Assembly: GCA_031256975.1 (NCBI GenBank)
Contig: JAIRPN010000003.1
Coordinates: forward strand, 59,813-123,812
Reading direction: 5' to 3'
Length of the DNA stretch: 64,000 bases
Origin: Verrucomicrobiales bacterium
Lineage (GTDB): Bacteria > Verrucomicrobiota > Verrucomicrobiia > Methylacidiphilales > JAAUTS01
Position numbers and translations under genes: made by a program. The notes under the pieces were generated by a model that saw nothing but the letters and a program-made list of their open reading frames with translations, was not told the origin of the DNA and did no database searches. The stretch's first letter is position 1. Every line of letters starts with the position of its first letter. This document shows positions 35,910 to 45,650 of the stretch, in pieces.

Positions 35910-37304
35910 TCACAGTTGGCGGCGCAAATTTGACGGCAGAATATTGAGTTCTGAGCGGTATTTTGCGACGGTGCGACGCGCCAAATCGATGCCTTTTTCC
36001 TTCAGAATTTCGACAATTTCGCTGTCGGATAATGGCTTGCGAGGGTCTTCGCGGGAAACCAGGTCGCCGATCGCGTCCTTGATGCTGGTGTTGGCGAGAT
36101 TTTGCCCGTCGCTGGTGGTGTAGCCGGAGGTGAAGAAGAACTTGATTGGGAATACGCCCCAGGGAGTCTGGACGTATTTGTTGGCGGCGGCGCGGCTGAC
36201 GGTGGTTTCGTGAACGCCGACGGCGGCGGCGACTTGGTTCATGGTAAGCGGCTTGAGGTGGCTGACGCCGTTTTCCAGGAAGTCGGTCTGGCGGCGGGCG
36301 ATTTCGTTCAGAATGTTTTCGATCGTCTGCTGGCGCTGGTGCAGGCATTTGATCAGGAACTTGCCGGCGCGGATGCGTTCGCGCAGGTATTCCTTGAGGT
36401 CCTTGTCGCTGCCGGGTTCGCCGAGCAGGTCCTTGTAGGTGTCGCTAATCCTGAGGTGGGGCACGGGTTCGTTGTTAAGCTGTGCGCCCCAAATGTCGCC
36501 GTTTTTGACAAAGGCGGCTTCGGCTTGGACGATGTTTTGCGGCTGGTCGGTGGAAAAGGCGGCGCCGGGATGGGGGTTCAACTTGCCGATGGTTTCGGCG
36601 ATTTCCTGGATGCGTTCCGGAGTGACTTTGTATTGCCGGGCCAGTTCGCTGAAGCGTTTGCGGCCGATTTTGTCCAATTCCTTGGCGACCAGGTTGGTGG
36701 TTAGCGTGTCGGTGTTGCCGTTTTGCTGGAGTTGGATTAGCAGGGACTCCCTGAGATCGCGCGCGGCGATGCCGGGCGGATGAAAATTCTGGATCAGGGC
36801 CAGTGCTTTTTCCGCTGTGGCCAGGTCGAGGTCGGTACGGATGGAGATTTCTTCCAGAGGGATGGAGAGAAAGCCGTTCTCGTTCAGATTGCCGATGATT
36901 TCTTCGCCTGCGGACAATAATTGGGGATTGGTGGTGCTGAGTACCAGTTGGTTTTGCAGGTGTTCGGCCAGGGTTTCGGCGGAAACCTGTGATTCGAAAA
37001 AGAAGTCGCGCTTTTTTTGCAGGTCGCTGGAGACGGTCTTGCTGGGCTGGTTTTGTGAGAAGTATTCCCGCCAGTCTTCATCCTGTTTTTTGAGTGTTTC
37101 GAGCTCGCTGTCGTCATTGGCGCTGTCGTCGCGCTCCTCGGGTTCGTTTTCCCGTTCCTCAAGGGCGGGATTGCTTTGCAATTCCTGCTGGATCAGGGAG
37201 CGTAATTCCAGAACCGGCGCCTGCAGGAATTGCAGGGATTGCTGCATTTGCGGGGAAAGTGTCTGGGAAAGTGAAAAATTTTGCTGTAAACCTAAACCAA
37301 CCAT
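35910..37304 (-). CDS. rpoN: RNA polymerase sigma-54 factor
   Basis: 464 residues. The N-terminal activator-binding region is Gln/Leu-rich (QQNFSLSQTLSPQMQQSLQFLQ), then an acidic linker, the core-binding region, the HTH (MNQVAAAVGVHETTVSRAA) and the RpoN box ARRTVAKYR near the C-terminus. It directs transcription from -24/-12 promoters that need AAA+ activators; none is encoded in this window. It diverges from the WalJ-like gene. Confidence 0.95.
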   Translation of the reverse strand: MVGLGLQQNFSLSQTLSPQMQQSLQFLQAPVLELRSLIQQELQSNPALEERENEPEERDDSANDDSELETLKKQDEDWREYFSQNQPSKTVSSDLQKKRDFFFESQVSAETLAEHLQNQLVLSTTNPQLLSAGEEIIGNLNENGFLSIPLEEISIRTDLDLATAEKALALIQNFHPPGIAARDLRESLLIQLQQNGNTDTLTTNLVAKELDKIGRKRFSELARQYKVTPERIQEIAETIGKLNPHPGAAFSTDQPQNIVQAEAAFVKNGDIWGAQLNNEPVPHLRISDTYKDLLGEPGSDKDLKEYLRERIRAGKFLIKCLHQRQQTIENILNEIARRQTDFLENGVSHLKPLTMNQVAAAVGVHETTVSRAAANKYVQTPWGVFPIKFFFTSGYTTSDGQNLANTSIKDAIGDLVSREDPRKPLSDSEIVEILKEKGIDLARRTVAKYRSELNILPSNLRRQL

Positions 37305-37373
37305 CTATTAATAATAGATAATGATTTTGACAGATATGCAAGCATAATTCATGCCATAAAAAATATTTATATT

Positions 37374-38162
37374 ATGGACTTTTTGCGATTAACCATCTTG
37401 GCCAGCGGCAGTGCGGGCAATTGTGCGTTGCTGGAAACCGCACGCCAGGCGATCTTGGTGGACGCGGGCATGAGTGGCAAGAAGATTGTGGAGTGCCTGG
37501 CGCTGACGGGACGAAAAATCGAGGATGTTTCCGCGGTTTTGCTGACGCATGAGCATTCGGACCACATCACCGGGCTGCCGGTATTGGCTAACCGTCATAA
37601 AATCCCGATTTACGCCAACACGCTAACCGCCAACGCGGTGCAGCCGTTCATGCCGAAATACAAGGACTGGCGGATTTTCGAGACGGGGGCGGAGATTGAT
37701 CTGGGAGATTTGCGGGTGGAGAATTTCCCGATTCCGCATGATGCTTACGACCCGGTAGGTTTTGTCGCGCATGCGGGGGGATTTTCGGTTGGTTTCCTGA
37801 CGGATCTGGGTTATGCCACGCGATTGGTGCTTGACCGGGTGAAGGGGGTCAACGCGTTGTTGCTGGAGGCTAACTACGACCTGAACATGTTGCGCAACGA
37901 CACCAAGCGGCCCTGGCCGACCAAGCAGCGTATCATGGCGAGGCACGGGCATTTGTCGAATGATGCGGCGGCGGAGGTGGCGGCGCAGGTTATGCATGAC
38001 AAGCTGGAGAATATTTTCCTGGGGCACAAAAGTTCGGATTGCAACACGCATGAACTGGCGGAGTTGGCGGTTAGCGCCAAATTGAAGGAGCTGGGCGCGA
38101 CGCATGTCCAGTTGCAGAGGACTTACCAGAACCAGATATCGGTGACGGTTGAGTTGAAGTAA
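37374..38162 (+). CDS. Metallo-beta-lactamase fold hydrolase, WalJ/YycJ-like
   Basis: 262 residues. The fold begins ILASGSAGNCALLE, the metal motif is THEHSDHITG, and further ligands are in PHDAYDP, LTDLGY and LEANYD, then LGHKSSDCNTHE at the end. This branch (YycJ/WalJ) is linked to double-strand DNA exonuclease or cell-wall-sensor functions in Firmicutes; in other phyla the role is less defined. It stands as a single-gene unit facing a convergent HIT gene. Confidence 0.88.
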   Translation: MDFLRLTILASGSAGNCALLETARQAILVDAGMSGKKIVECLALTGRKIEDVSAVLLTHEHSDHITGLPVLANRHKIPIYANTLTANAVQPFMPKYKDWRIFETGAEIDLGDLRVENFPIPHDAYDPVGFVAHAGGFSVGFLTDLGYATRLVLDRVKGVNALLLEANYDLNMLRNDTKRPWPTKQRIMARHGHLSNDAAAEVAAQVMHDKLENIFLGHKSSDCNTHELAELAVSAKLKELGATHVQLQRTYQNQISVTVELK

Positions 38163-38189
38163 GTTCGCCGTTAGCGTTCGCAATGTATT

Positions 38190-38675
38190 TCAGGATTGGC
38201 TGAAGGCTTTTTTCAGATCGGTGTACACTTTCGCCAAGTCATTCGGATGCACACGGGTGTCGGCGGTGGCGGACATGAAGTTGACGTCATTGCACCAGCG
38301 GGGGACGACGTGCACGTGCAGGTGATTCGGCAGTCCGGCGCCGGCGCAGGAGCCGATGTTGATGCCGATGTTGAATCCTTGCGGTGAGAAGGCTTTTTTC
38401 AAGGCGCTAACGGTGAGGTTTACAGTTTGCCAGAGGTCGATGGTTTCATCATTGGCGAGTTGCTCGATTTCGCCAACGGGACGGTAGGGAATTACCAGCG
38501 AATGCCCGGCATTGTAGGGGAAGCGGTTGAGCACCACGTAACAGGATTTGCCGCGGTGAACGACAAAATTCTCGTCATCGTTAGCGGACTGTCCGATCTG
38601 GTAAAACAAATCGTCGGATGTTTTCTTGTCGCTGCTCACGTAATTGTTGCGCCAGGGCGCCCAAAGGTGTTCCAT
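38190..38675 (-). CDS. HIT-family protein, Ap4A phosphorylase-like
   Basis: 161 residues from ATG 38675 (MEHLWAPWRNNYVSS). The longer HIT branch is recognised by RFPYNAGHSLVIPYRPV and GLPNHLHVHVVPRW with the HxHxH triad. These enzymes cleave or phosphorolyse diadenosine polyphosphates. Its upstream region has the ATCTTCCATCT repeats shared with holA on the other strand. Confidence 0.9.
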   Translation of the reverse strand: MEHLWAPWRNNYVSSDKKTSDDLFYQIGQSANDDENFVVHRGKSCYVVLNRFPYNAGHSLVIPYRPVGEIEQLANDETIDLWQTVNLTVSALKKAFSPQGFNIGINIGSCAGAGLPNHLHVHVVPRWCNDVNFMSATADTRVHPNDLAKVYTDLKKAFSQS

Positions 38676-38703
38676 GGAGGTATTATGGAAGGTTTTGGAG
38701 GAA

Positions 38704-38750
38704 AGATGGAAGATGTTTTTTGCAAATCTTCCATCTAAAATCTTCCATCT
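38704..38750. repeat. Three 11-bp repeats ATCTTCCATCT (one inverted)
   Basis: AGATGGAAGAT at 38704-38714, ATCTTCCATCT at 38726-38736 and at 38740-38750, the last two 14 bases apart. They lie between the divergent HIT and holA genes and may be operators or a dispersed repeat. Confidence 0.75.
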
Positions 38751-38780
38751 TCCATTTCTTCCTTCATAGTATTCCGCTGA

Positions 38781-39869
38781 ATGACCGACAAGTCGAAAAA
38801 ACACACGCTGATCGCGGGCTCCGACGAGTTTGCGGTGAAGGAGCAGACGGCGCTAATGCTGAAAAAACTGGCGCCGGAGGATCCGATGAATTTCGAGGTG
38901 ATCGACGCGCAGGTGGACTCGATTGACAATGCCTGCAAGCAGCTGGATTCGGCGGTAGAGGCGTTGCTGACGTTGCCGTTTTTGGGAGGTTCCAAGCTGG
39001 TGCATTTCAAGAATTGCAATTTTCTGACGGACACGCCGGCCGGCAAGAATGACGAGGTAACTTCGCGGTTAGCGAGGCTGATTGAAGTTTTGAACAAAGT
39101 CCCTCCGGGCGATGCCCAGTTGGTGGTTAGCGCCGTGGGTGTGGACAAACGCAAGTCGTTTTACAAACAGTTTGAAAAACTTGGCGCGGTGTATCTGTAT
39201 GACCTGCCCGATATCAAAGGCGCGCGCGGTGAGGCGGAGTGGTGCCGCGAAATCGAACGGGTGATGAAGCAGGCCGGATTGAAGCCGCAGCCGGGCGTGG
39301 CCGAACGATTGATGGAGATGATCGGCAATGACCGCCGTGCCTTGAATAGCGAGATTGAGAAGTTGGCGCTGTACAGTCACCCGCATGGCAACATTGAGGA
39401 AGAGGATTTAAAACTGGTGGTGGCGGCGACACGCGAACTGCTGGTTTGGGATTTGCTGGACGCGACGGTTAGCGGCAATTCCGCGGATGCGGTGCACATG
39501 CTGCGTCAATTACTGGCACAGAATGAATCGGAAGTTGGTATTTTGATTTTGCTGGCGGGACAAATCCGCCTGGCGGCAATCGGCACGCATTTGCTGGAAA
39601 CCAATCGACTGCGTCTGCGTAAAAGCGGGACATTCGTCAACCTCGATCTCACGCCGGAAGCTGACGAATTATTGCCAGTCAGTAAAAAAGGCGAGAAGCC
39701 CAACGCGTTTCGGTTGGCGAAAGCCGTCGACCAAGCACGAAAAAAACCGGCGAAGAAATGGTTTGAAGCGCTGGATGTGTTGTACAACACCAATCTGCAG
39801 CTGGTTTCCTCGGCTTCCGATCCGGAAAAGACGTTGGAAACGGCGATTATCAGAATCTGCCAACTTTAA
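38781..39869 (+). CDS. holA: DNA polymerase III delta subunit
   Basis: 362 residues with the delta AAA+-like layout: an N-terminal domain beginning KKHTLIAGSDEFAVKEQTALM, SALPFLGGSKLVHFKN-like middle, and a C-terminal clamp-loader domain (EKLALYSHPHGNIEEEDL, WDLLDATVSGNSADAVHML). No Walker A is needed in delta. It opens the sliding clamp as part of the clamp loader. A longer acidic N-terminal part is normal for this phylum. The gap after it (39870-39997) has nothing clear. Confidence 0.85.
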   Translation: MTDKSKKHTLIAGSDEFAVKEQTALMLKKLAPEDPMNFEVIDAQVDSIDNACKQLDSAVEALLTLPFLGGSKLVHFKNCNFLTDTPAGKNDEVTSRLARLIEVLNKVPPGDAQLVVSAVGVDKRKSFYKQFEKLGAVYLYDLPDIKGARGEAEWCREIERVMKQAGLKPQPGVAERLMEMIGNDRRALNSEIEKLALYSHPHGNIEEEDLKLVVAATRELLVWDLLDATVSGNSADAVHMLRQLLAQNESEVGILILLAGQIRLAAIGTHLLETNRLRLRKSGTFVNLDLTPEADELLPVSKKGEKPNAFRLAKAVDQARKKPAKKWFEALDVLYNTNLQLVSSASDPEKTLETAIIRICQL

Positions 39870-39997
39870 CGTTTTAGGACATCAAACTAACAACGATTTT
39901 GCACTGCGGCGAAATTTATTTCGAATGTAACGCTAATGACAAACGTTAAGCCATAAATGACTTCCCTTGTCGTGTAATTTCTCATAATCTCAGGCCA

Positions 39998-40324
39998 ATG
40001 ATCCAAACCATTACGGCAAAGGAACTTGCCGAATTGCAGCAAGGAGCTTCACAGCCGCGCCTGATTGACGTTCGCGAGCGGGACGAATGGGAAATTTGCC
40101 GCTTGCCGAATGCTGAACTTATTCCATTATCAGAGTTTGCCGCCAGAGTGCTGGAGGAGCTAAAAAAGGATGAGGAAGTGATTTTGTACTGTCATCATGG
40201 AATGCGTTCCGAGCGTGCCGGGGAATATCTGGTGAAAAATGGCTATGCCAAAGTGCGTCATCTCAAGGGTGGCATCGAGGCGTGGTCGGTCGAGGTGGAT
40301 CCGACAGTTAAACGCTATCAATAG
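39998..40324 (+). CDS. Rhodanese-like domain protein
   Basis: 108 residues, a single rhodanese domain. LIDVRERDEWEICRLPNAELIPLSEF and the active-site loop YCHHGMRS with the catalytic Cys, then LKGGIEAWSVEVDP. It carries sulfur as a persulfide in the cytosol; the acceptor is unknown. It lies 16 bases ahead of pta and may be co-transcribed. Confidence 0.93.
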   Translation: MIQTITAKELAELQQGASQPRLIDVRERDEWEICRLPNAELIPLSEFAARVLEELKKDEEVILYCHHGMRSERAGEYLVKNGYAKVRHLKGGIEAWSVEVDPTVKRYQ

Positions 40325-40340
40325 TTAGAAAGTTTCAAGT

Positions 40341-41402
40341 ATGTCCCAGTTCATAGAGTCGGTTTACGAAAAATTACGCCGTCACCCGAAACGGATTGTG
40401 TTTCCCGAAGGCGACGATTATCGCGTTTTGCAGGCGGCGAGCGAGTATGTGAATCACAAACTTGGTCCGGCTGTGGTGCTGGGCAAGAAGGAAAAAGTCG
40501 AGGCATTGGCGGAGTCGAAAGGGATTGCGCTGCATCGGATTTTGGTGATCGACCCGGAAACCGCCGCCGACATGCCGTTGTTTGTACGCCGTCTGGAAGC
40601 ATTGCAACGTTACCGCGGCATCAAGGACGTGGACGCGATCAAAATTCTGACCAATCCGAATTACTTTGCCGCCATGATGCTGCAAAACGGCCAGTGCGAC
40701 GGCTTGGTTGCCGGTGCCAGCGAATTTTCAGGCAATATCCTGCGTCCCTTGTTCCAGTTGATCAAGCCGCTGCCGGGCATCAAGACCATTTCCAGCACCA
40801 CGATCCTGGATGTGCCGGACAGCCAGTTCGGTGACAACGGCATCCTGTTCTTCGCCGACGCCGGTGTGGTGCCGAGCCCGACGGTTGAACAACTGGCCGA
40901 TATCGCGGTGGAAACCGCGCGCTTGCGCCGCCAATTAACCGGGCAGGTGCCGCGTGTTGCCATGCTGTCGTTTTCGACCAAGGGCAGCGCGCAGACCAAG
41001 GATACTGAAAAGATCATCGCTGCGACTGCGCTGGCCAAGCAAAAGGCCCACAACTCCGGCCTCAAGGCGGAGATTGACGGTGAAATGCAGGTGGACGCAG
41101 CGCTGCTGCCGGAAGTTGCCTCGCTCAAGGCGCCTGGCAGCTTGGTGGCGGGGCGTGCCGACGTGTTTATTTTCCCCGACTTGAACGCGGGCAACATCGC
41201 GGTCAAGTTCGTGCAACATTTGGCCAAGGCCACCGCCTACGGCCAGATACTCACCGGTTTGTCCAAGCCGGCGGCGGAACTTTCCCGAGGTGCTCATTCC
41301 AATGATATTCTCGGCGTGGCCGCGCTGGTCGCATTGCAGGCAATCGAATATCGCAAACTCTACCCCGATCAACAAGACAACGACTGGTTGGCCAATCAGT
41401 AA
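40341..41402 (+). CDS. pta: Phosphate acetyltransferase (catalytic domain)
   Basis: 353 residues covering only the catalytic PTA_PTB domain (RIVFPEGDDYRVLQAASEY, LTNPNYFAAMMLQNGQCDGLVAGAS, SSTTILDVPDSQFG, SFSTKGSAQTKDT). Long Pta proteins carry an extra N-terminal BioD/DRTGG region; here that part is the next gene. It interconverts acetyl-CoA and acetyl phosphate. No ackA is nearby. Confidence 0.93.
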   Translation: MSQFIESVYEKLRRHPKRIVFPEGDDYRVLQAASEYVNHKLGPAVVLGKKEKVEALAESKGIALHRILVIDPETAADMPLFVRRLEALQRYRGIKDVDAIKILTNPNYFAAMMLQNGQCDGLVAGASEFSGNILRPLFQLIKPLPGIKTISSTTILDVPDSQFGDNGILFFADAGVVPSPTVEQLADIAVETARLRRQLTGQVPRVAMLSFSTKGSAQTKDTEKIIAATALAKQKAHNSGLKAEIDGEMQVDAALLPEVASLKAPGSLVAGRADVFIFPDLNAGNIAVKFVQHLAKATAYGQILTGLSKPAAELSRGAHSNDILGVAALVALQAIEYRKLYPDQQDNDWLANQ

Positions 41403-41438
41403 GGGCAAGGCGTTAACGGCAAGCGTGGAGATCTGGGT

Positions 41439-42542
41439 ATGCTGGAGAATGAAATCACACCGCGCATTTTCATTGCCGCGACGAGACAGAACGACGGCAA
41501 AACCACCACTTCGCTCGGATTGGTAGCGGCCTTGCGCAAGCGTTTCAAGAAGGTTGGTTATATCAAGCCCGTCGGCCAGCGTTACGTCGACGTTAGCGGG
41601 CTGAAAATCGACGAGGATACGGTGTTGATCAACGACACCTACAACCCCGGCCTGCCGTTGGAAGCAATGAGCCCGATTGCCGTCGAGCCGACCTTTACCC
41701 GTGATTATCTCGATAAGGGAGATCCTGCCGAATTGCGTGCCCGGGTGGAAAAAGCTTTCAACCGCGCGGCGTGGGAACAGGAATTCGTGGTGATCGAGGG
41801 TTCCGGTCACGCAGGAGTGGGCAGCGTGTTTGATATGTCCAACGCGCATACCGCCAGCATTCTCAAGAGTAAGGCGATCATTGTTAGTCGTGGTGGCGTG
41901 GGCGGGCCGATCGATGAAATCGCGTTGAACCTGGCTTTGTTCGAAAAATACAAGGTGCCGGTGATTGGCGTGGTGCTGAACAAGGTCTTGCCGTCGCGCA
42001 TTGCGGATTTGCGGCCCTATGCCGAGAAGGGGTTGGCCAAGTTGGGATTGCCGCTGCTGGGCATCGTGCCGTTCAATGGCGAATTGCGCAAACCGACCAT
42101 GAACCAGATTTGCCAGGAATTGGGAGGCAGGTTCATCGCCGGTGAAAAAGGCAAGCGCCGCCGCGTCAGCTCGGTGCATATTGCCACCATGACTTCCAAG
42201 AACGCGGAAATCTTTTTTGATCCGAACAGTCTGATCATCGTGGCGGGTGATCGCGAGGACATCGTGCTGTCGGTGCTCAGCGCCAACCAGGAAAGCCGCC
42301 AGATCGCCGGCGTGGTGCTGACGCACGGCTTGGAACCGCAGCCGGATATTCTCCGCATCATGCAGGCGCACAATGTGCCGTTCATTGCCGTCCAGCAGGA
42401 AGCCTACGAGGTGGCCTCCAAGATCAACGACATGACGGTCAAGACCGAGCCGGGAGACAGCGACAAGATTTTGCTGATCCAGCAACTCATCGAACAAAAC
42501 ATTGATATCGACGCCATCATCGCGGCGTCCTGGATGAAATAA
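41439..42542 (+). CDS. AAA/DRTGG domain protein, regulatory half of a split Pta
   Basis: 367 residues: a BioD-like P-loop domain (FIAATRQNDGKTTTSLGLV, VVIEGSGHAGVGSVFD) then a DRTGG-like domain (GDREDIVLSVLSA ... GVVLTHGLEPQPDILR). This is the architecture of the N-terminal region of long Pta, which binds effectors and regulates the catalytic part. Its gene follows pta by 36 bases, so the two probably form one enzyme from two chains. Confidence 0.85.
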   Translation: MLENEITPRIFIAATRQNDGKTTTSLGLVAALRKRFKKVGYIKPVGQRYVDVSGLKIDEDTVLINDTYNPGLPLEAMSPIAVEPTFTRDYLDKGDPAELRARVEKAFNRAAWEQEFVVIEGSGHAGVGSVFDMSNAHTASILKSKAIIVSRGGVGGPIDEIALNLALFEKYKVPVIGVVLNKVLPSRIADLRPYAEKGLAKLGLPLLGIVPFNGELRKPTMNQICQELGGRFIAGEKGKRRRVSSVHIATMTSKNAEIFFDPNSLIIVAGDREDIVLSVLSANQESRQIAGVVLTHGLEPQPDILRIMQAHNVPFIAVQQEAYEVASKINDMTVKTEPGDSDKILLIQQLIEQNIDIDAIIAASWMK

Positions 42543-42548
42543 CGCCGG

Positions 42549-43553
42549 TTATTTCTTTTGGTTGCCGGGAATCTTGGCGATGGTGCTTCCGCCTGTGGCC
42601 AGGGCTATTTTTTCTCCTTCCTCGGGGACCGGTTTTCCTGAGAAGTTGTGGGCGATGACTTTGATGCCATTCTGGTTGAGGTCCTTGACCAGTTTGTCGG
42701 CGAGGCGGTTGGAGATTTTGTCTCGAAAATCGGCAAACCAGTAAATGGTGTCGACTTTTTCCTCCAGCAATTTCTTGAATCCGTAATAAGTATGACCGCA
42801 GTCTTCGGCGCAAAGGACATAAATGTTGCGCCGGGTCTGGAATTGTTTCATCAGGTTGCCGACTTCGCTGTTAGCTGCGGCCTTGGCGATTTGCCCGAGG
42901 GTGTTTTTGTCGCCGCTAATGCCGGGTTTGCAGCGGTTGAATTCTTTGATGTTCATTGAGTCGGAAGAGACCTTTTCATACATACCACAACCATAGGTGA
43001 GAATAATGACGGTGTCGCTGAAGTTGCGTTCAATCTCGCTGACAACAAGGGGCAAGTAGCGGTGCGCGGAGCTGGAAACATCGAGCAGCACGCCCAGTTT
43101 GGCACTTTCGATTCGCGTATTGAAGAGATTGCCGACAGTGGTTTTCCCGGACAATCCCTTGGTTGCCCGCGCTTCGCCGTTAGCGCCGGGATTGCCACCG
43201 CTGGCCGGGTATTCAGGCAATAGGCTTCCGGCGACACCTATGGCGGAAGGGGCACTGGCGATGAAATTTGAGACAGTCTCGCCATTAGCGCCGGAATTGG
43301 GGTTGGGGGTTAGCGTTGGCACGGAGGTGTCCGATTCTGTGTTCGGGAGGTCCTCGGGTTCGGGAGGCGCGGTCAGCCATTCATCCCGGACAATGCCGGT
43401 ATTTTCCATGAAAGCCTGGGGTGCGAGCCGGGGCTCCGAGGGGCGATTGATGATCCAGCTGCCAATCAGGCAGAGCAATCCGGCATGTAATATAATTGAA
43501 AGGCCGAGAATTGGATAAGGAAGACGGGGAATGGGGATTCTGATTTCTGGCAT
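42549..43553 (-). CDS. Membrane-anchored protein with a VWA-like domain
   Basis: 334 residues from ATG 43553. One N-terminal membrane helix (LPYPILGLSIILHAGLLCLIGSW), a Pro/Gly/Asn-rich linker (about 50-140), then a von Willebrand A-like domain (AKLGVLLDVSSSAHRYLPLV, VIILTYGCGMYE, TIYWFADFRD). The MIDAS-type DxSxS becomes DVSSS. Such proteins bind ligands or assemble complexes at the periplasmic face. I cannot name a partner. The pair with the BamE-like gene on the same strand may be an operon. Confidence 0.65.
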   Translation of the reverse strand: MPEIRIPIPRLPYPILGLSIILHAGLLCLIGSWIINRPSEPRLAPQAFMENTGIVRDEWLTAPPEPEDLPNTESDTSVPTLTPNPNSGANGETVSNFIASAPSAIGVAGSLLPEYPASGGNPGANGEARATKGLSGKTTVGNLFNTRIESAKLGVLLDVSSSAHRYLPLVVSEIERNFSDTVIILTYGCGMYEKVSSDSMNIKEFNRCKPGISGDKNTLGQIAKAAANSEVGNLMKQFQTRRNIYVLCAEDCGHTYYGFKKLLEEKVDTIYWFADFRDKISNRLADKLVKDLNQNGIKVIAHNFSGKPVPEEGEKIALATGGSTIAKIPGNQKK

Positions 43554-43633
43554 GCCTAATCCTATGTCAGGGAATACGGGCAAGGGGAGGCATTTTTTGT
43601 ATGACAAACGCTAACAATGTCATACATTTTCGG

Positions 43634-44305
43634 TTATTGTTGGGTGCTGGGATTCTGCACTTTTTCCAAAGCGGTCACGTAGTTGTTCTTGAACTCGACA
43701 TTTAGTGAGCCCACTGGAACTTTGTAAGGGATGCTCTGGTAGAAGTTGCGTCCCCAGGCATCTGTGACGAGTTGTTGGCGATACTGGGTTTCGTAGGTGA
43801 TATAGCTCCATTTGTCCATACGACCGTTTTCGTCCTGCCGGAAACTGGTGGTATCGGGTTTGCCGAGAGCTGCCCTGACTTGGTCGGGAGTCATGCCGGG
43901 GATGACTTCCTTGCGCTTGATGGACTCCTGCACTTTTTTGTTCCACTCGACGGAGGCTTGCAGGTTGTTGAGTTGGTCCTGGTTAATGGGTGAGATGTCC
44001 CGCGCGGAAACCCAGCCTTCATAGTTGGTTTTATAATTGCGCACGTAGTAAACCTTGGGGGTATAGGCCAGGAGTTGCACGGTATCGTCGGCGACGAAGG
44101 TCTTCAGTTGCACGGAAAGCATCTTGTCGCCGTAGACCCGGGTCGGGGAATTGAGCACCTTGAGCACGATGGGGGCTTGGTCGGGGTAATCGACCAGATA
44201 GATCGCGTCGGGGTCGCGGCCAAAGGTTTTGTCATCATCGGCCGCCAGGCTTGTCAGGCAGGGAATGAGTGACCAAAGCGCCAGCAGCCAGAGTACGCGT
44301 GTCAT
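43634..44305 (-). CDS. Secreted protein with an SmpA/BamE-like C-terminal domain
   Basis: 223 residues with a signal peptide (MTRVLWLLALWSLIPCLTSLAA). The first part has an SH3-like beta pattern (VYYVRNYKTNYEGWVSARDI). The C-terminal 90 residues carry the BamE/OmlA pattern VIPGMTPDQVRAALGKPDT ... WSYIT, as in small outer-membrane assembly proteins. No lipobox is present. It probably works in the periplasm, but whether in barrel assembly is unknown. Confidence 0.7.
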   Translation of the reverse strand: MTRVLWLLALWSLIPCLTSLAADDDKTFGRDPDAIYLVDYPDQAPIVLKVLNSPTRVYGDKMLSVQLKTFVADDTVQLLAYTPKVYYVRNYKTNYEGWVSARDISPINQDQLNNLQASVEWNKKVQESIKRKEVIPGMTPDQVRAALGKPDTTSFRQDENGRMDKWSYITYETQYRQQLVTDAWGRNFYQSIPYKVPVGSLNVEFKNNYVTALEKVQNPSTQQ

Positions 44306-44461
44306 GGAATAAGGGTATCCGTGTTTTGTTAAAATACCAGCCGCTAATGATTGTTCTTCGGGGGTTGTAAACAAAACTTATCTTTGTTTTTTACAGGAAA
44401 GAATTTGACGCTTGGGCTGCCATTTGGGATTCTAATTCTTTCAGTTGTTTAAGATTTCAGT

Positions 44462-45649
44462 ATGAACATCCACGAATATCAAGCAAAAGAGCTGCTCGAA
44501 AAATTTTCCGTTGCCACGCCGCCCGGGAAAGTCGCGTTCACGCCCGACGAAGCGGAACAAGTCTCGCGCAGCATGGGAAACAATCTCGTTGTAAAAGCGC
44601 AAATCCACGCAGGGGGGCGCGGCAAGGGAACATTTACCAACGGCCTCAAGGGTGGTGTTCAACTCGCGAAGACCGCCAGCCAGGCCCGTTCGATTGCCGA
44701 GCAAATGCTGGGTAACACGCTGGTGACGCACCAGACCGGGCCGGAAGGCAAGGTGGTCAAGAAGGTATTGATCGCGGAGTCGGTGAATATCGACCGTGAA
44801 ATTTATTTCGCCATTGTCATGGACCGCTCGGTCAACGCGCCGGTGATCATTGCCAGCCGCCAGGGCGGCATGGACATCGAGGCGGTGGCGGACAAGAATC
44901 CCGAGGCGATTTATAAGGAAGTGATTAATCCGGCGCTTGGTTTGCAACCTTACCAGGCGCGTAAACTTTCCAAGCTGTTGGGCTTCGCGCCCGAGGAAAT
45001 GCGCGACGCCTCGCGTTTGTTCCACGCGGCTTACAAACTGTTCATGGCCAATGACTGCTCGCTGGTGGAAATCAACCCGCTGGTGGTGACCAAGGGCGGC
45101 GAAGTCTATGCGCTCGACGCCAAGTTGAATTTTGACGACAACGCGCTGTTCCGTCATCCGGAAATTGTCGCGATGCGTGACCTCGATGAGGAAGACCCTC
45201 GTGAAGTCGCCGCTTCCAAGTTCAACCTGAACTACATCGGCCTTGACGGCAACATCGGTTGCATGGTCAACGGGGCCGGCCTGGCGATGGCGACCATGGA
45301 CATCATCCATTACTACGGCGGCAAGCCCGCCAACTTCCTGGACGTGGGCGGCGGCGCCAACGAACAGCAGGTCACCGAGGCGTTCAAGATCCTCGTTAGC
45401 GACAAGAACATCAAGGCCATTTTGGTCAATATCTTCGGTGGCATCATGAAATGCGATATCATCGCCCAGGGCATCATCAACGCGGTTCGCACGACCAGCC
45501 TGCCGGTGCCGTTGGTGGTTCGCCTGGAAGGCACGAACGTCGAGAAGGGGCGCGCCATGTTGAGCGAGTCAAACCTGCCGATCATTTCGGCGAACGATTT
45601 ATCAGATGCGGCCGAGAAAGTGGTCAAAGCCGCCAAGGAGCAGAAATAA
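44462..45649 (+). CDS. sucC: Succinate-CoA ligase (ADP-forming) beta subunit
   Basis: 395 residues. [14 protein letters not shown] at the N-terminus, the ATP-grasp domain ([27 protein letters not shown]) and the CoA-ligase domain ([26 protein letters not shown]) are intact. With SucD it makes succinate, ATP and CoA from succinyl-CoA in the TCA cycle. sucD follows after one base, so they form an operon. Confidence 0.97.
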   Translation: MNIHEYQAKELLEKFSVATPPGKVAFTPDEAEQVSRSMGNNLVVKAQIHAGGRGKGTFTNGLKGGVQLAKTASQARSIAEQMLGNTLVTHQTGPEGKVVKKVLIAESVNIDREIYFAIVMDRSVNAPVIIASRQGGMDIEAVADKNPEAIYKEVINPALGLQPYQARKLSKLLGFAPEEMRDASRLFHAAYKLFMANDCSLVEINPLVVTKGGEVYALDAKLNFDDNALFRHPEIVAMRDLDEEDPREVAASKFNLNYIGLDGNIGCMVNGAGLAMATMDIIHYYGGKPANFLDVGGGANEQQVTEAFKILVSDKNIKAILVNIFGGIMKCDIIAQGIINAVRTTSLPVPLVVRLEGTNVEKGRAMLSESNLPIISANDLSDAAEKVVKAAKEQK

Positions 45650-45650
45650 T

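Noticed and set aside
40935..42497. 520-codon minus-strand frame
   Set aside because: Antisense to pta and the DRTGG gene, which both have full motif sets.
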